Assembly (NCBI GenBank): GCA_014163555.1
Contig: JACJGO010000003.1
Coordinates: 248,001 to 312,000 of the forward strand
Reading direction: 5' to 3'
From: Flavisolibacter longurius
GTDB lineage: Bacteria; Bacteroidota; Bacteroidia; Chitinophagales; Chitinophagaceae
DNA: 64,000 bases
The translations under genes and the position numbers were made by a program. The notes under the pieces are model-generated. The model was given only the letters and a program-made list of their open reading frames with translations, was not told where the DNA came from and did not search any database. Of the stretch, positions 19,384 to 29,463 are shown in pieces. Numbering within the stretch: the stretch's first letter is position 1; every line of letters starts with the position of its first letter.

Positions 19384-20460
19384 ATGAAAAAGAGTATAAA
19401 GCAAACGATATTGAGTTCTGTCCTCTTTGCAAGCGTTTGTGCCCTGGGCCTAACGGCGTGTAAAAAAGAACTGGATGGCAGCCCGGATTACAAAGCGGGC
19501 AATCCCACCGGCACCATCACACCCGGTGAGGCTCCCGGTGGAACTGTTCTTACGGTGTCAGGTTCCGGCCTGGGCCAGATGCGTTCCATTGTCTTTGAAA
19601 AAAACAATGTACCGGCCAACCTGCAGCCCAACCTGAACACCGAAACAGCGATTGTTTTCCGGGTGCCGGATACGGCGTTTGGCGGTCAGCAAAACATCAT
19701 CTTCACTAACGTGGAAGGACGTACGCTTTCCGTTCCGTTTAAGGTGATTGCGCTGCCCTCCGTTTCAGCCGTTTCAAACTACAACTACACGGGTGGCACA
19801 AACATTACGCTAACCGGTAACAACCTCGATGATGTTTCCAGCATTGTGTTCGACGGCACTACCGTTGCGCCAACCATTGTATCAAAAACACGCAAGGAAC
19901 TGGTCTTGCAAATGCCAACCGGTGCACTCACGGATGGCAAGCTGAAGATCACCAACGGATCCGGCACGATTGTGACGACCCAGTCTTTTGTGAATCTTGA
20001 CAATGCTTATCACATCTTCACAGAGGGCTACGGTGCCGGTTGGGCAGATGGTTCCTGGGAGCCGGCCTCTGTTTCCTCTACCGTTGCCAAAACCGGTACC
20101 AAATCGTTTGCGGCAGCTTATCCTGCCGGTGGCTGGAAAGCAGAGGGCTTTGCAAACTGGTGGCCTAGCGTGGATTATTCTGCCGATTACAAATACCTTT
20201 CGTTTTGGGTGAAAGGTGGCACGAAGGATCTGACCTTGTACCTGACCGCTAACACACGGGGTAGTGGATTTGGTAACAGTGATCAGACGGTGCCCATTAA
20301 CGTTCCGAAAAACGAGTGGACCTATTTCAAACTTCCGCTGTCCACGTTGGATTTGTGGAAAGGTGGTACAACACAGTTAAAGCAGCTCGGCTTCTGGACA
20401 AAAGGTCCGGATGGCGGGAATGAAACCATCCATTTTGATGATGTGATTCTCATAAAGTAG
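19384..20460 (+). CDS. IPT/TIG-domain surface glycan-binding lipoprotein (SGBP-B-like)
   Basis: Surface lipoprotein of 358 residues, third in the susCD transcript and the position of a second glycan-binding protein in Bacteroidota loci. The lipobox is LTA-Cys26 followed by Lys-Lys. Two immunoglobulin-like IPT/TIG domains follow (about 40-125, GEAPGGTVLTVSGSGLGQM; about 128-210, GGTNITLTGNNLDDVSSI). The C-terminal domain (about 212-358) is a beta-sandwich with AKTGTKSFAAAYP, YKYLSFWVKGG and ETIHFDDVILIK, resembling carbohydrate-binding modules. The expected role is holding mannan at the cell surface for GH26 digestion. The gene is followed by a terminator, so the enzyme genes downstream may need their own promoter or read-through. 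Confidence 0.87.
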   Translation: MKKSIKQTILSSVLFASVCALGLTACKKELDGSPDYKAGNPTGTITPGEAPGGTVLTVSGSGLGQMRSIVFEKNNVPANLQPNLNTETAIVFRVPDTAFGGQQNIIFTNVEGRTLSVPFKVIALPSVSAVSNYNYTGGTNITLTGNNLDDVSSIVFDGTTVAPTIVSKTRKELVLQMPTGALTDGKLKITNGSGTIVTTQSFVNLDNAYHIFTEGYGAGWADGSWEPASVSSTVAKTGTKSFAAAYPAGGWKAEGFANWWPSVDYSADYKYLSFWVKGGTKDLTLYLTANTRGSGFGNSDQTVPINVPKNEWTYFKLPLSTLDLWKGGTTQLKQLGFWTKGPDGGNETIHFDDVILIK

Positions 20461-20477
20461 CGTGTTCTTTTATTTTC

Positions 20478-20525
20478 TAGCCTGGTTCATTGCTGATTGT
20501 TGGCTGTGAGCCAGGCTATTTTTTT
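20478..20525 (+). terminator. Hairpin terminator between binding-protein genes and GH26 operon
   Basis: The 8-base stem TAGCCTGG pairs with CCAGGCTA across a 25-base loop and is followed by a T run, 17 bases after the lipoprotein stop. The large loop suggests partial termination that would favour susCD expression over the enzymes. Confidence 0.65.
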
Positions 20526-20571
20526 GCACTATTTTTCTGTAAAAGCATAATAAACGGTTAAAAGCCAATTG

Positions 20572-21702
20572 ATGCGATTCCCATTTGTTTTTTATCTCTC
20601 CTGTATTTCCTTTCTTTCGTTTGCTCAGGTACAGTCGTCGCCCATCGATGCAAACGCCACGGCCGAAACCAAAGCCCTTTTCCATAACCTGATGGAACTT
20701 TCCAAAAACCATACGCTATTTGGTCACCAGCACGCCACCGAATACGGCCATGGCTGGTCAGGAGAAGAGAACCGATCCGATGTGAAATCCGTTACGGGTT
20801 CGCACCCGGCAGTTATTGGCATCGACCTGATGGATTTTTCAGGTCAGCCTGCGCCTGCAATTCAGAAAGAAAAAGAACGGCTGCGGAAGATCGCTGCCGA
20901 TACATACAATCGTGGCGGTCTGATTACCATCGCGTGGCATTTTAATAACCCCGTTTCACCCGGCGGTTTTTACTGGAAGGATTCCGTTTCCAAACCTGCC
21001 GTCAAATACGTTATTCCCGGTGGCGAAGCGCACAATCAATACAAAGAAATCCTGCAGGGCATTGGCGAGTGGGCCCAAAGCACCAGGGGCAAAGACGGCA
21101 AACTGGTACCCATGATCTTTCGCCCGTTTCACGAATTTGACGGTGGCTGGTTCTGGTGGGGGGCGCCACACAATACAAAAGAAGAATTTATCAGCCTGTG
21201 GCGGTTTACGGTTAGCTATCTCCGTGATACCCTGGGCGTACGCAATTTCCTGTATGCATTTTCGCCGGATAACCGGTTTAATACGGAAGCAGCGTTTCTT
21301 GACCGCTATCCCGGTGATGCCTGGGTGGACATGGTGGGCATGGACAACTATGGCGACATGGGCCGTGATGGAAAGTATAACCTGGAGGCTGCCATCCGGA
21401 AGCTGAAGATCGTTTCTGATTATGCGATTAAAGCCAACAAACTGGCAGCGTTCACCGAAACAGGACTGGAGTCGATTCCAAACCCGTCCTGGTGGAACGA
21501 TGTTTTGCTGAAGGTGATGAAGAGGGATGGCATGCGCCTCGCCTATGTGTTGGTTTGGCGAAACGATCAGCACAGTCCTACCCACTATTATGCACCGTTT
21601 CCCGGCCATAGCAGTGTGCCCGATTTTATGAAGTTTTACAACGATCCCTACACCTTGTTTGAAAACGACCTGAAAAATATTTACCAGATCAACAGAAAAT
21701 AA
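20572..21702 (+). CDS. GH26 endo-beta-mannanase
   Basis: Family GH26 beta-mannanase, 376 residues from the ATG at 20572. The signal peptide is residues 1-18 (ending SFA-Q, not a lipobox), so it is periplasmic or secreted. The barrel shows TLFGHQHATEYGHGW, GGLITIAWHFNNP, the acid/base Glu188 in FRPFHEFDGGWFWWG, FLYAFSPDNRF, DMVGMDNYGD, and the nucleophile Glu296 in AFTETGLE. In Bacteroidota such enzymes commonly release mannobiose from mannan, which matches the epimerase and GH130 phosphorylase downstream. It lies 17 bases before the sodium symporter gene. A few GH26 members are xylanases or lichenases, but the neighbours argue for mannan. Confidence 0.94.
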   Translation: MRFPFVFYLSCISFLSFAQVQSSPIDANATAETKALFHNLMELSKNHTLFGHQHATEYGHGWSGEENRSDVKSVTGSHPAVIGIDLMDFSGQPAPAIQKEKERLRKIAADTYNRGGLITIAWHFNNPVSPGGFYWKDSVSKPAVKYVIPGGEAHNQYKEILQGIGEWAQSTRGKDGKLVPMIFRPFHEFDGGWFWWGAPHNTKEEFISLWRFTVSYLRDTLGVRNFLYAFSPDNRFNTEAAFLDRYPGDAWVDMVGMDNYGDMGRDGKYNLEAAIRKLKIVSDYAIKANKLAAFTETGLESIPNPSWWNDVLLKVMKRDGMRLAYVLVWRNDQHSPTHYYAPFPGHSSVPDFMKFYNDPYTLFENDLKNIYQINRK

Positions 21703-21719
21703 GACGACCGTCCATTTAC

Positions 21720-23609
21720 ATGCGCTTACAGCTTATCGATATTGCCTTTATTGTCATGTACCTGGCCATGATGGTCATGATAGGCTGGTATTACCGCAAA
21801 AAGGCAAGGCAAAACAAGGAAAGCTACCTGCTCGGCGGAAAAAAACTGCCCTGGTACATGCTGGGTCTCAGCGATGCTTCCGACATGTTTGACATCAGCG
21901 GGACGATGTGGATGGTGGCGCTTTGTTTTGTGTATGGTTTTAAAAGCATCTGGATACCCTGGTTGTGGCCCGTATTCAACCAGGTGTTCAACATGATGTA
22001 CCTGAGCAAATGGCTACGCCGTTCCAATGCAAGCACAGGGGCCGAATGGCTGGCTACCCGGTTTGGGCTGAGCGGTAAAGGTGTAACGGCATCGCACAAC
22101 GTAGTGGTAGCTTTTGCCCTAATCGGTTGCCTGGGATTCCTGGCCTATGGCTTTGTTGGCCTCGGAAAATTTATTGAAATTTTTATACCCTGGAACCTGG
22201 TGCAGCCTTATGTACCGTTTACCATAGCACCGGAATACGTGGCCCATTTTTATGGGATCGTGTTCACGCTTTTTGCTATGTTCTATTCCATCCTTGGTGG
22301 TATGCACAGCATCGTGGTGGGTGATTTTATAAAGTACACCATCATGACTGTAGGCTGCATTGCCATTGGTGTGATTGCCTTTATCAATGTGCAGGGCAAA
22401 TCACTGGCCGTACCGGTGAACTGGGCCGATCCGTTTTTTGGCTGGAACCTGGACCTGAACTGGTCGGGTATCATCGAAGATGTCAACAGAAAAATAGAAG
22501 AAGACAGTTTTAGTCCCTGGGGCTTTTTCTTTATGATGATGTTGTTCAAAGGTGTGCTGGCAAGCCTTGCGGGGCCGGCACCCAATTACGACATGCAAAA
22601 GATTCTCTCCACCCGTTCTCCGAAAGAAGCCTCCAAGATGACGGGATTTGTGTCCATCATTTTATTGCCCATCCGGTACACGATGGTGATTGGTATGACG
22701 GTGCTCGCATTGTTGTATTTTGAACAGCTCAATGTAACCAACGGAACCGGTGGTACCGATTTCGAACGCATCCTTCCGGCCGCCATCAATGCTTTTTTGC
22801 CGACAGGTATTTTAGGATTGGTTCTTACCGGTTTGCTGGGCGCCTTTATGGGCACATTTTCCGGTACGCTGAATGCGGCGCAGGCCTATATTGTCAACGA
22901 CATCTACCTCAAATATGTTAACCCCAATGCTTCCACCCGCAAGATCATTTCCATGAATTATCTCGTGGGTGTACTGGTGGTGGCTACCGGGATTGTGCTT
23001 GGCTTTTTTGCAAAAGATGTGAACAGCATTTTGCAATGGATTGTAGGAGCCCTGTACGGCGGTTATATCGCCGCCAACATGCTCAAATGGTATTGGTGGC
23101 GCTTTAATGCGGCCGGATTTTTCTGGGGGATGATGGCGGGCATTGTGGCCGCACTTGTCTTCCCATTCATTTTCACCGGGCTTCCGTTGTACAACTGGCC
23201 GCTGCTTTTTCTGATCTCGGTAGTGGGTTGCCTGGTGGGAACCTATACGGCACCGCCAACCGACAGCGCTGTATTGAAATCATTTTACAAAATCGTTCGG
23301 CCTTGGGGTTTCTGGAATCCGGTTCGTGATGAGGTAATGGCGGAAGACCCGTCATTCCAACCAAACAGGCGTTTCCGGCTGGATATGTTTAACGTGGTAC
23401 TGGGGATCATCGCCCAGTGCTGTTTAACCATCCTGCCCATGTACCTGGTATTGTGGATGAAACTTCCCTTGCTCATAACCGTTATCCTTCTCGTGATTAT
23501 CGTTCTGATCCTGAAAAAAACCTGGTGGAACCGGTTGGACGAAGGGGAGGAACAACCTATCAAACAGCCGCAAGGCGATAAAACAAAAGAACATGAGTTT
23601 AGCATTTGA
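21720..23609 (+). CDS. Sodium/solute symporter (SSS family), probable mannobiose transporter
   Basis: Inner-membrane sodium-coupled symporter of 629 residues with about 14 hydrophobic segments. Family motifs include [20 protein letters not shown] after helix 1, [19 protein letters not shown] (sodium-site region), [20 protein letters not shown] and [20 protein letters not shown]. The C-terminus is a charged cytoplasmic tail. It lies between the GH26 mannanase and the GH130 phosphorylase and overlaps the latter by 17 bases, so the three are translated together. The likely cargo is mannobiose or a short manno-oligosaccharide, needed because epimerase and phosphorylase are cytoplasmic. It is clearly distinct from the SSS protein beside xylA. 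Confidence 0.88.
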   Translation: MRLQLIDIAFIVMYLAMMVMIGWYYRKKARQNKESYLLGGKKLPWYMLGLSDASDMFDISGTMWMVALCFVYGFKSIWIPWLWPVFNQVFNMMYLSKWLRRSNASTGAEWLATRFGLSGKGVTASHNVVVAFALIGCLGFLAYGFVGLGKFIEIFIPWNLVQPYVPFTIAPEYVAHFYGIVFTLFAMFYSILGGMHSIVVGDFIKYTIMTVGCIAIGVIAFINVQGKSLAVPVNWADPFFGWNLDLNWSGIIEDVNRKIEEDSFSPWGFFFMMMLFKGVLASLAGPAPNYDMQKILSTRSPKEASKMTGFVSIILLPIRYTMVIGMTVLALLYFEQLNVTNGTGGTDFERILPAAINAFLPTGILGLVLTGLLGAFMGTFSGTLNAAQAYIVNDIYLKYVNPNASTRKIISMNYLVGVLVVATGIVLGFFAKDVNSILQWIVGALYGGYIAANMLKWYWWRFNAAGFFWGMMAGIVAALVFPFIFTGLPLYNWPLLFLISVVGCLVGTYTAPPTDSAVLKSFYKIVRPWGFWNPVRDEVMAEDPSFQPNRRFRLDMFNVVLGIIAQCCLTILPMYLVLWMKLPLLITVILLVIIVLILKKTWWNRLDEGEEQPIKQPQGDKTKEHEFSI

Positions 23610-24813
23610 CAAACGATTGCAGGCATTGAAAACCGCCCAGGCAGCCTTGCTCTTCCGGAAAAATGCAAAAGTCCCGCTGGGCAATGGCGTGTATGATCGT
23701 TACCAGTATCCTGTTCTCACCGCACAGCATGCGCCAATTTCCTGGCGGTATGATCTGGACCCGGCGACCAACCCGCATCTCATGGAGCGGTTTGGCATCA
23801 ATGCCACATTTAACGCCGGTGCTATAAAACGCAATGACAAATATTACCTGATCGCAAGAGTGGAAGGCGCTGACCGCAAATCGTTTTTTGCTGTGGCGGA
23901 AAGTCCCAACGGTATTGACAACTTCCGCTTTTGGGATTATCCTGTTCAATTGCCGCAAACCGAAGAGCCGGATACCAATGTGTACGATATGCGGCTGGTG
24001 CAACACGAAGACGGGTGGATCTATGGCCTGTTTTGTACCGAACGGAAAGATCCGGCTGCACCGGTAGGAGATGAGTCTTCGGCCATTGCGCAGTGCGGGA
24101 TTGTTCGCACCCGTGACTTGCTTCACTGGGAGCGGCTGGCCGACCTGAAAACACCTTCACCGCAGCAGCGAAACGTGGTGCTGCACCCGGAATTTGTGCA
24201 GGGTAAATATGCCTTTTACACCCGTCCGCAGGATGGCTTTATCAATACCGGGAGGGGCGGCGGCATTGGCTTTGGCCTGAGTGCCTGTATCGAGTGCGCT
24301 GTCATTGAAGAGGAAGTTGTAATTGATCCGAAACAGTATCATACTGTATATGAAGCCAAGAATGGCCTGGGGCCTGCACCCATCAAAACACGCAAAGGCT
24401 GGCTGCACCTGGCGCATGGGGTGCGAAATACGGCTGCTGGTCTCCGTTACACACTTTATCTTTTTATGACCGATCTACAGGACCTCACGAAAGTCATTTA
24501 TAAACCGGCGGGTTATTTTATGGCGCCGGAAGGGGATGAAAGAGTGGGTGATGTGTCAAATGTATTGTTCAGCAATGGCTGGATACTGGATGATGACGGA
24601 ACGGTTTTGATTTACTATGCATCCTCCGACACCAGAATGCATGTGGCTACGTCAACTGTAGAGCGCCTGATGGATTATTGTATGCATACCGCCGCCGATG
24701 GGTTCACTTCAGCCAGTTCTGTAGCCACGCTGGTTTCTCTCATTGATAAAAACAAACAATTGTATCCTGCGCCTATAAGAGAAGCCAGTCTTTCGCCCAG
24801 CAATGTAGATTAA
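23593..24813 (+). CDS. GH130 4-O-beta-D-mannosyl-D-glucose phosphorylase
   Basis: Cytoplasmic phosphorylase that splits mannosyl-beta-1,4-glucose with phosphate to mannose-1-phosphate and glucose. The 406-residue five-bladed propeller shows GH130 subfamily 1 features: [40 protein letters not shown], the catalytic acid Asp132 in [32 protein letters not shown], and [14 protein letters not shown]. The start overlaps the symporter stop by 17 bases and the epimerase gene follows after 35 bases. This GH26-symporter-GH130-epimerase order is the known mannan catabolic module of Bacteroidota. GH130 subfamily 2 (mannobiose or chitobiose phosphorylase) is less likely given the adjacent epimerase. Confidence 0.93.
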   Translation: MSLAFDKRLQALKTAQAALLFRKNAKVPLGNGVYDRYQYPVLTAQHAPISWRYDLDPATNPHLMERFGINATFNAGAIKRNDKYYLIARVEGADRKSFFAVAESPNGIDNFRFWDYPVQLPQTEEPDTNVYDMRLVQHEDGWIYGLFCTERKDPAAPVGDESSAIAQCGIVRTRDLLHWERLADLKTPSPQQRNVVLHPEFVQGKYAFYTRPQDGFINTGRGGGIGFGLSACIECAVIEEEVVIDPKQYHTVYEAKNGLGPAPIKTRKGWLHLAHGVRNTAAGLRYTLYLFMTDLQDLTKVIYKPAGYFMAPEGDERVGDVSNVLFSNGWILDDDGTVLIYYASSDTRMHVATSTVERLMDYCMHTAADGFTSASSVATLVSLIDKNKQLYPAPIREASLSPSNVD

Positions 24814-24848
24814 GTCCTATTGAAAGAGTAAAAGCCATTTTTTGGAAT

Positions 24849-26084
24849 ATGAAGATCAACCTGCAACAATACCGACAGGAAGCCGCCACGGAACTGGAGA
24901 ACATCCTGCACTATTGGATGGCGCATACGGTTGATGAAATGAATGGCGGTTTTGTTGGACGAATCGATCATCAGAACATTGTACATGCCGACGCACCCAA
25001 AGGCTCGGTGCTGAACAGCCGTATCCTGTGGAGTTTTTCTGCCGCGTATTCACTTACGGGACAAGAAGAATACCGCAGCATGGCAGAGCGGGCATTCGAT
25101 TACATGGTTGCGCATTTTTTTGACCTCCACTTTGGCGGTGTTTACTGGACTGTAGATCCTTTGGGAAAACCTCTGGATACGAAAAAACAAATCTATGCCC
25201 AAGCCTTTGCCATCTATGGCGCCAGTGAATATTTTCTGGCCACCGGCGATGAAAAGGGCAAAGCCCTGGCGCAACAGCTGTATTACGACATTGTCAAATT
25301 CAGTTATGATGTCAAACACGGCGGCTATATAGAAGCCCTTTCGCGAAACTGGCAGGGGCTGGACGACCTGCGGTTAAGTGACAAAGACGCCAACGAACCC
25401 AAGTCCATGAATACGCACCTGCACCTGCTGGAGGGGTTTGCCAACCTGTACCGCATTTGGCCGGATGAAGACCTGAAAGAACGGATCGAGGAACTGATAG
25501 CCATTTTCCTGGATCATATCATTGGCACCGATAATCATTTAATCTTATTTTTTACGGATGACTGGAAGCCACGATCCAACCTAATATCCTATGGGCACGA
25601 CATTGAAGCAGCCTGGTTGATCCAAGAAGCGGCCGAAAGAATTGGCAATGAAGACCTGCTTGCACAAGTGAAGAAAAGATCGGTTTTGGTGGCGCAGGCT
25701 GCAGCGGAAGGCTTGGACAAGGATGGCGGATTATGGTATGAATACGACAAAACCACTAATCACCTGGTTCGGCAAAAACACTGGTGGCCGCAGGCAGAAG
25801 CTGTAGTTGGTTTTCTGTATGCATGGCAGATCAGCGGGGATGAAAAATTCCTTCAGCAGTCGTGGCAAAGCTGGAAATTTATTCAGGATTACATATTGGA
25901 TAAATCAGGTGGTGAATGGGTTTGGGGTGTCAAAGACGATTATTCAGTAATGTCCGAAGAAGACAAAGTGGGTCTGTGGAAATGTCCTTATCACAACAGC
26001 CGTGCCTGTATGGAAGTAGAGCGACGCCTGTCAACAATTGCTGATTACAGTACGGCAGGCAGTGCCAATCATGCAAATCAGTAA
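24849..26084 (+). CDS. Cellobiose/mannobiose 2-epimerase
   Basis: Cytoplasmic (alpha/alpha)6-barrel epimerase of the N-acylglucosamine 2-epimerase superfamily, 411 residues. It converts the reducing-end sugar of beta-1,4-disaccharides, here mannobiose to mannosyl-glucose, the GH130 substrate. Conserved stretches include MNGGFVGRIDHQN, KGSVLNSRILWSFSAAY, GGVYWTVDPLGKPLDTKKQ, EPKSMNTHLHLLEGFANLYR, SYGHDIEAAWLIQEAA (a catalytic His lies in this region in the family), and KHWWPQAEAVVGF. No signal peptide. It sits between GH130 (gap 35 bases) and the PD40 protein gene (gap 10). With GH9 downstream, cellobiose from glucomannan could also be a substrate. Confidence 0.94.
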   Translation: MKINLQQYRQEAATELENILHYWMAHTVDEMNGGFVGRIDHQNIVHADAPKGSVLNSRILWSFSAAYSLTGQEEYRSMAERAFDYMVAHFFDLHFGGVYWTVDPLGKPLDTKKQIYAQAFAIYGASEYFLATGDEKGKALAQQLYYDIVKFSYDVKHGGYIEALSRNWQGLDDLRLSDKDANEPKSMNTHLHLLEGFANLYRIWPDEDLKERIEELIAIFLDHIIGTDNHLILFFTDDWKPRSNLISYGHDIEAAWLIQEAAERIGNEDLLAQVKKRSVLVAQAAAEGLDKDGGLWYEYDKTTNHLVRQKHWWPQAEAVVGFLYAWQISGDEKFLQQSWQSWKFIQDYILDKSGGEWVWGVKDDYSVMSEEDKVGLWKCPYHNSRACMEVERRLSTIADYSTAGSANHANQ

Positions 26085-26094
26085 ACACGGCATC

Positions 26095-27606
26095 ATGAAA
26101 AATTTCATTTACAAAATCCTTGCAGTCTTTTTTTGCTGCAGCTATTTTTCGTTTATGACAATCGCACAAAACACAGGCATTTTTGAAGGGGGAAACGATA
26201 TCGGGCCCGTGTTGCACAAAGGAAGCGTTGTCTTTGACAAGCGCAACGGCGAGTACCAGATTTCTGGCTCCGGCGCCAACATCTGGGGTACACAGGATGA
26301 GGCCCATATTGCCTGGCGGAAGTTGAAAGGCAACTTTATTCTGCAGGCGAGGGCACGGTTTGTAGGCGATGGTGTTGATCCGCATCGCAAGCTGGGATGG
26401 ATGATCCGCACTTCGCTGGCGCCGGATGCTGCTTCTGTCAATACAGCCATACACGGCGATGGACTGGCTTCCCTGCAATATCGAAAAGAGACTGGTTCTG
26501 CACTGGAGGAATTAAAGTTTGACAGCAAAGCGCCGGATGTCATACAACTGGAGCGCCGCGGCAATACCTTTCTGATGTCGGTTGCAAGCTTTGGTGAACC
26601 TTACCAGGTAAAAGAAGTTTCCAACATTACGTTGGGCGACAGCGTGTATGTGGGACTATATGTTTGTGCCCATAACAAAGATGTGGTGGAAAAGGCCATA
26701 TTCGACAATGTGCGGATCGTGGTTCCGGTAAAAGAAGGCTTCCAACCTTACCGTGAATACATTGGCAGCAGCCTTGAAATTTTTGACATGGCTTCAGGGA
26801 AACGCCGCGTGGTGTACAGCGAACTGGCTTCGCTGCAGGCACCCAACTGGACACTGGATGGAAAGGCGCTTTTGTATAATAAAGACGGATTGATCTACCG
26901 CTTCGATCTGCAAACAAAAACAGTATCAACCATCCCAACGGGAGACGTCAAAAACAACAACAACGACCACGTAATATCCTTTGATGGCACCATGCTTGGA
27001 TTGAGTTCGACCAGTCCGGATCGGAAATACAATTCGGTGGTGTATACCGTTCCCATCTCCGGCGGCATTCCAAAGCAGATCACACCCATCGGCCCTTCGT
27101 ATTTGCATGGATGGTCGCCGGATGGGAAGTGGCTGACCTATACGGCGCAACGGGATGGTGATTTCAATATTTATAAAATCCCTTCCGGCGGCGGCGAAGA
27201 GATCCGCCTCACCACTACTCCCGGACTGGATGACGGGCCTGAATACAGTCCGGATGGGGCCTATATTTATTACAATTCGGTGCGAAGTGGTTCCATGCAG
27301 ATCTGGCGCATGAAACCCGATGGCACCGGCCACGAACAATTGACCAGTGATGGTTTTCATAACTGGTTTCCGCATCCTTCACCGGACGGTAAAACCCTCG
27401 TCTTTTTAAGTTTTCAGCAGGATGTAAAATCGGACGACCATCCGTTTTACAAGCATGTTTACCTGCGTACCATGCCTATCAGTGGCGGACAACCGAAAGT
27501 GGTGGTTTATCTCTATGGTGGACAGGGTTCAATCAATACGCCTTCTTGGTCGCCTGACAGTAAACAATTTGCTTTTGTCTCCAACTCTGATTTATTGTTG
27601 GAATAA
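26095..27606 (+). CDS. Secreted LamG-like plus PD40 (TolB-type) beta-propeller protein
   Basis: Exported protein of 503 residues from the ATG at 26095, which gives a proper signal peptide (cleavage near Gln24); the longer form to 26038 overlaps the epimerase gene. Residues 35-205 look like a concanavalin/DUF1349-type beta-sandwich (EDEAH-like, RKLGWMIRTSLAP, VYVGLYVCAHN). Residues 215-503 form PD40 blades: GWSPDGKWLTYTAQRDG, EYSPDGAYIYYNSVRSG, HPSPDGKTLVFLSF, SWSPDSKQFAFVSN. The fold resembles the TolB propeller, but it is not TolB or TolR. It is translated 10 bases after the epimerase and 10 before GH9, so it belongs to the mannan operon. The function is unknown; binding or presenting a glycan in the periplasm fits the fold and place. 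Confidence 0.8.
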   Translation: MKNFIYKILAVFFCCSYFSFMTIAQNTGIFEGGNDIGPVLHKGSVVFDKRNGEYQISGSGANIWGTQDEAHIAWRKLKGNFILQARARFVGDGVDPHRKLGWMIRTSLAPDAASVNTAIHGDGLASLQYRKETGSALEELKFDSKAPDVIQLERRGNTFLMSVASFGEPYQVKEVSNITLGDSVYVGLYVCAHNKDVVEKAIFDNVRIVVPVKEGFQPYREYIGSSLEIFDMASGKRRVVYSELASLQAPNWTLDGKALLYNKDGLIYRFDLQTKTVSTIPTGDVKNNNNDHVISFDGTMLGLSSTSPDRKYNSVVYTVPISGGIPKQITPIGPSYLHGWSPDGKWLTYTAQRDGDFNIYKIPSGGGEEIRLTTTPGLDDGPEYSPDGAYIYYNSVRSGSMQIWRMKPDGTGHEQLTSDGFHNWFPHPSPDGKTLVFLSFQQDVKSDDHPFYKHVYLRTMPISGGQPKVVVYLYGGQGSINTPSWSPDSKQFAFVSNSDLLLE

Positions 27607-27616
27607 ATAACATGAA

Positions 27617-29368
27617 ATGATGGGAAGAAAAGAATCTGTACTGCTCCTTGGAACACTATTCTCGGGAATCGCATTTGCACAAAACGGCAGCGATCGCATT
27701 CAATTGAACCAGGTCGGCTTTTACCCGGCTGCGCCTAAACTGGCGGTGATCACAGGCAAAACAAGCGCTACGAAATTTTCAGTAACCTCTCTGGATGGCC
27801 GCACCACGTTTTACAGCGGCACCCTCTCGGGAGAAAAGCAATCCAAAAATTCTTCTACCGTTACCAAAACGGCTGATTTCAGTGCTTTCAAAAAGATTGG
27901 ACAGTATGTCATCACAGTTCCGGAAATGGGCACGTCGTATCCATTCACCATTGCGGCCAGCGTTCATGCCGATGCTGCCGAAGCGGTGTTGAAAGCATTT
28001 TATTTTATCCGCTCCAATATGCCGCTGGAAGAAAGGTATGCCGGCCAGTGGGCACGACCTGCCGGTCACCCCGACACGGAGGTGGTCGTACACCCATCGG
28101 CAGCGTCGGATACCCGTCCTGCAGGTATGGTGCTCTCTTCACCCGGTGGCTGGTATGATGCCGGTGATTACAACAAGTACATCGTTAACTCCGGCATTAC
28201 CATGGGAACCTTGTTCGCAGCCTACGAGGATTTTCCGCAATATTTCAAACAACATAAAGTTGCCATACCTGAAAGCAACAATGCTGTGCCGGATATTCTG
28301 GATGAAGCGGTGTACAACCTGCGGTGGATGCTCACCATGCAAGAGCCTTCCGATGGTGGTGTGTATCACAAACTGACCAACGCTGATTTTGATGGCATGG
28401 TAATGCCGGGAGTGACAAAAGCACCCCGTTACCTGGTGCAAAAGGGAACTGCGGCAACGCTGGATTTTGCCGCGGTAACAGCGCAGGCGGCCCGTATCCT
28501 AAAAGCTTATGTGGCGCAGTTTCCGGGGCTTGCCGACAGTTGTTTGAGGGCTTCGGAAAAGGCCTGGCAATGGGCACAGAAGAATCCATCCGTGATATAC
28601 AGTCAACGGGAGATGGCCCCGAAATTTGACCCGGATATAACCACCGGCGAATACGGCGACAGGAACTATAGGGACGAATGGTTGTGGGCGGCAGCAGAAC
28701 TGTTCGTAACCACGGGGAAAACAACCTACCTGGATATTGTCAAAGAACGTATGTCCGGCCCCGTAAGCCTGCCCTCCTGGGCCAATGTGGGCATGCTGGG
28801 TTATTTTACCCTGATCCGTGCGGAAAGGAGCTTGTCTAATCAGGCAAAACCAGTGGTGGCGGCAATGAAGGACAGCGTTCTGAAAATTGCATCTACTTAT
28901 CTTTCTAACCAGCCTTCAAGTGCTTTTTCTACCATAATGGGACAAACAGCAAAGGATTTTAGCTGGGGCGGAAGTTCGGTTGCCGCCAACCAGGGCATCT
29001 TACTCCTGTATGCCTATAAACTGACAAAGAACAAAGCCTACCTGCACGGCGCTTTGTCCAACCTCGATTACCTGCTGGGACGTAACGCCACCGGCTATTC
29101 GTTTATTACTGGCCTGGGAAGCAAACGGGTGATGCATCCCCACCACCGGCCTTCCGAAGCGGATGGAATTGTTGACCCTGTACCGGGGTTGCTGTCGGGC
29201 GGTCCCAACCCGGGAATGCAGGACAAATGCACGTATCCTTCTTCCGAACCTGAACTGGCCTTTGTGGATGATGTCTGTTCCTATGCATCCAACGAGATTG
29301 CCATCAACTGGCAGGCACCGATGGTGTACCTGGCCGGCGCCATGGAAGCATTAAAAAAAGACCTGTAA
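27617..29368 (+). CDS. GH9 endo-beta-1,4-glucanase
   Basis: Family GH9 cellulase-type enzyme, 583 residues, with a signal peptide (ending AFA-Q at about residue 22). The N-terminal Ig-like CelD_N domain (25-115, IQLNQVGFYPAAPKLAVI) precedes the (alpha/alpha)6 catalytic domain (about 120-580). Catalytic motifs are GGWYDAGDYNKYIVNSG (the Asp pair), HPHHRPSEADG, and DDVCSYASNEIAINWQAP with the Glu general acid. It is the last gene of the mannan operon, 10 bases after the PD40 protein. A beta-glucanase here suggests that the true substrate is glucomannan, where both mannose and glucose links must be cut. The cellulose alternative is weak since no cellulose-binding module is present. Confidence 0.93.
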   Translation: MMGRKESVLLLGTLFSGIAFAQNGSDRIQLNQVGFYPAAPKLAVITGKTSATKFSVTSLDGRTTFYSGTLSGEKQSKNSSTVTKTADFSAFKKIGQYVITVPEMGTSYPFTIAASVHADAAEAVLKAFYFIRSNMPLEERYAGQWARPAGHPDTEVVVHPSAASDTRPAGMVLSSPGGWYDAGDYNKYIVNSGITMGTLFAAYEDFPQYFKQHKVAIPESNNAVPDILDEAVYNLRWMLTMQEPSDGGVYHKLTNADFDGMVMPGVTKAPRYLVQKGTAATLDFAAVTAQAARILKAYVAQFPGLADSCLRASEKAWQWAQKNPSVIYSQREMAPKFDPDITTGEYGDRNYRDEWLWAAAELFVTTGKTTYLDIVKERMSGPVSLPSWANVGMLGYFTLIRAERSLSNQAKPVVAAMKDSVLKIASTYLSNQPSSAFSTIMGQTAKDFSWGGSSVAANQGILLLYAYKLTKNKAYLHGALSNLDYLLGRNATGYSFITGLGSKRVMHPHHRPSEADGIVDPVPGLLSGGPNPGMQDKCTYPSSEPELAFVDDVCSYASNEIAINWQAPMVYLAGAMEALKKDL

Positions 29369-29463
29369 TCAGGCGAAAACGAAAGTACATTTTTAGTATG
29401 TTAATAATCCGGCTGGAAAGGGTTCACATACCGAAGCCGTTTTATCTTAGCGCAAATTCCTCC

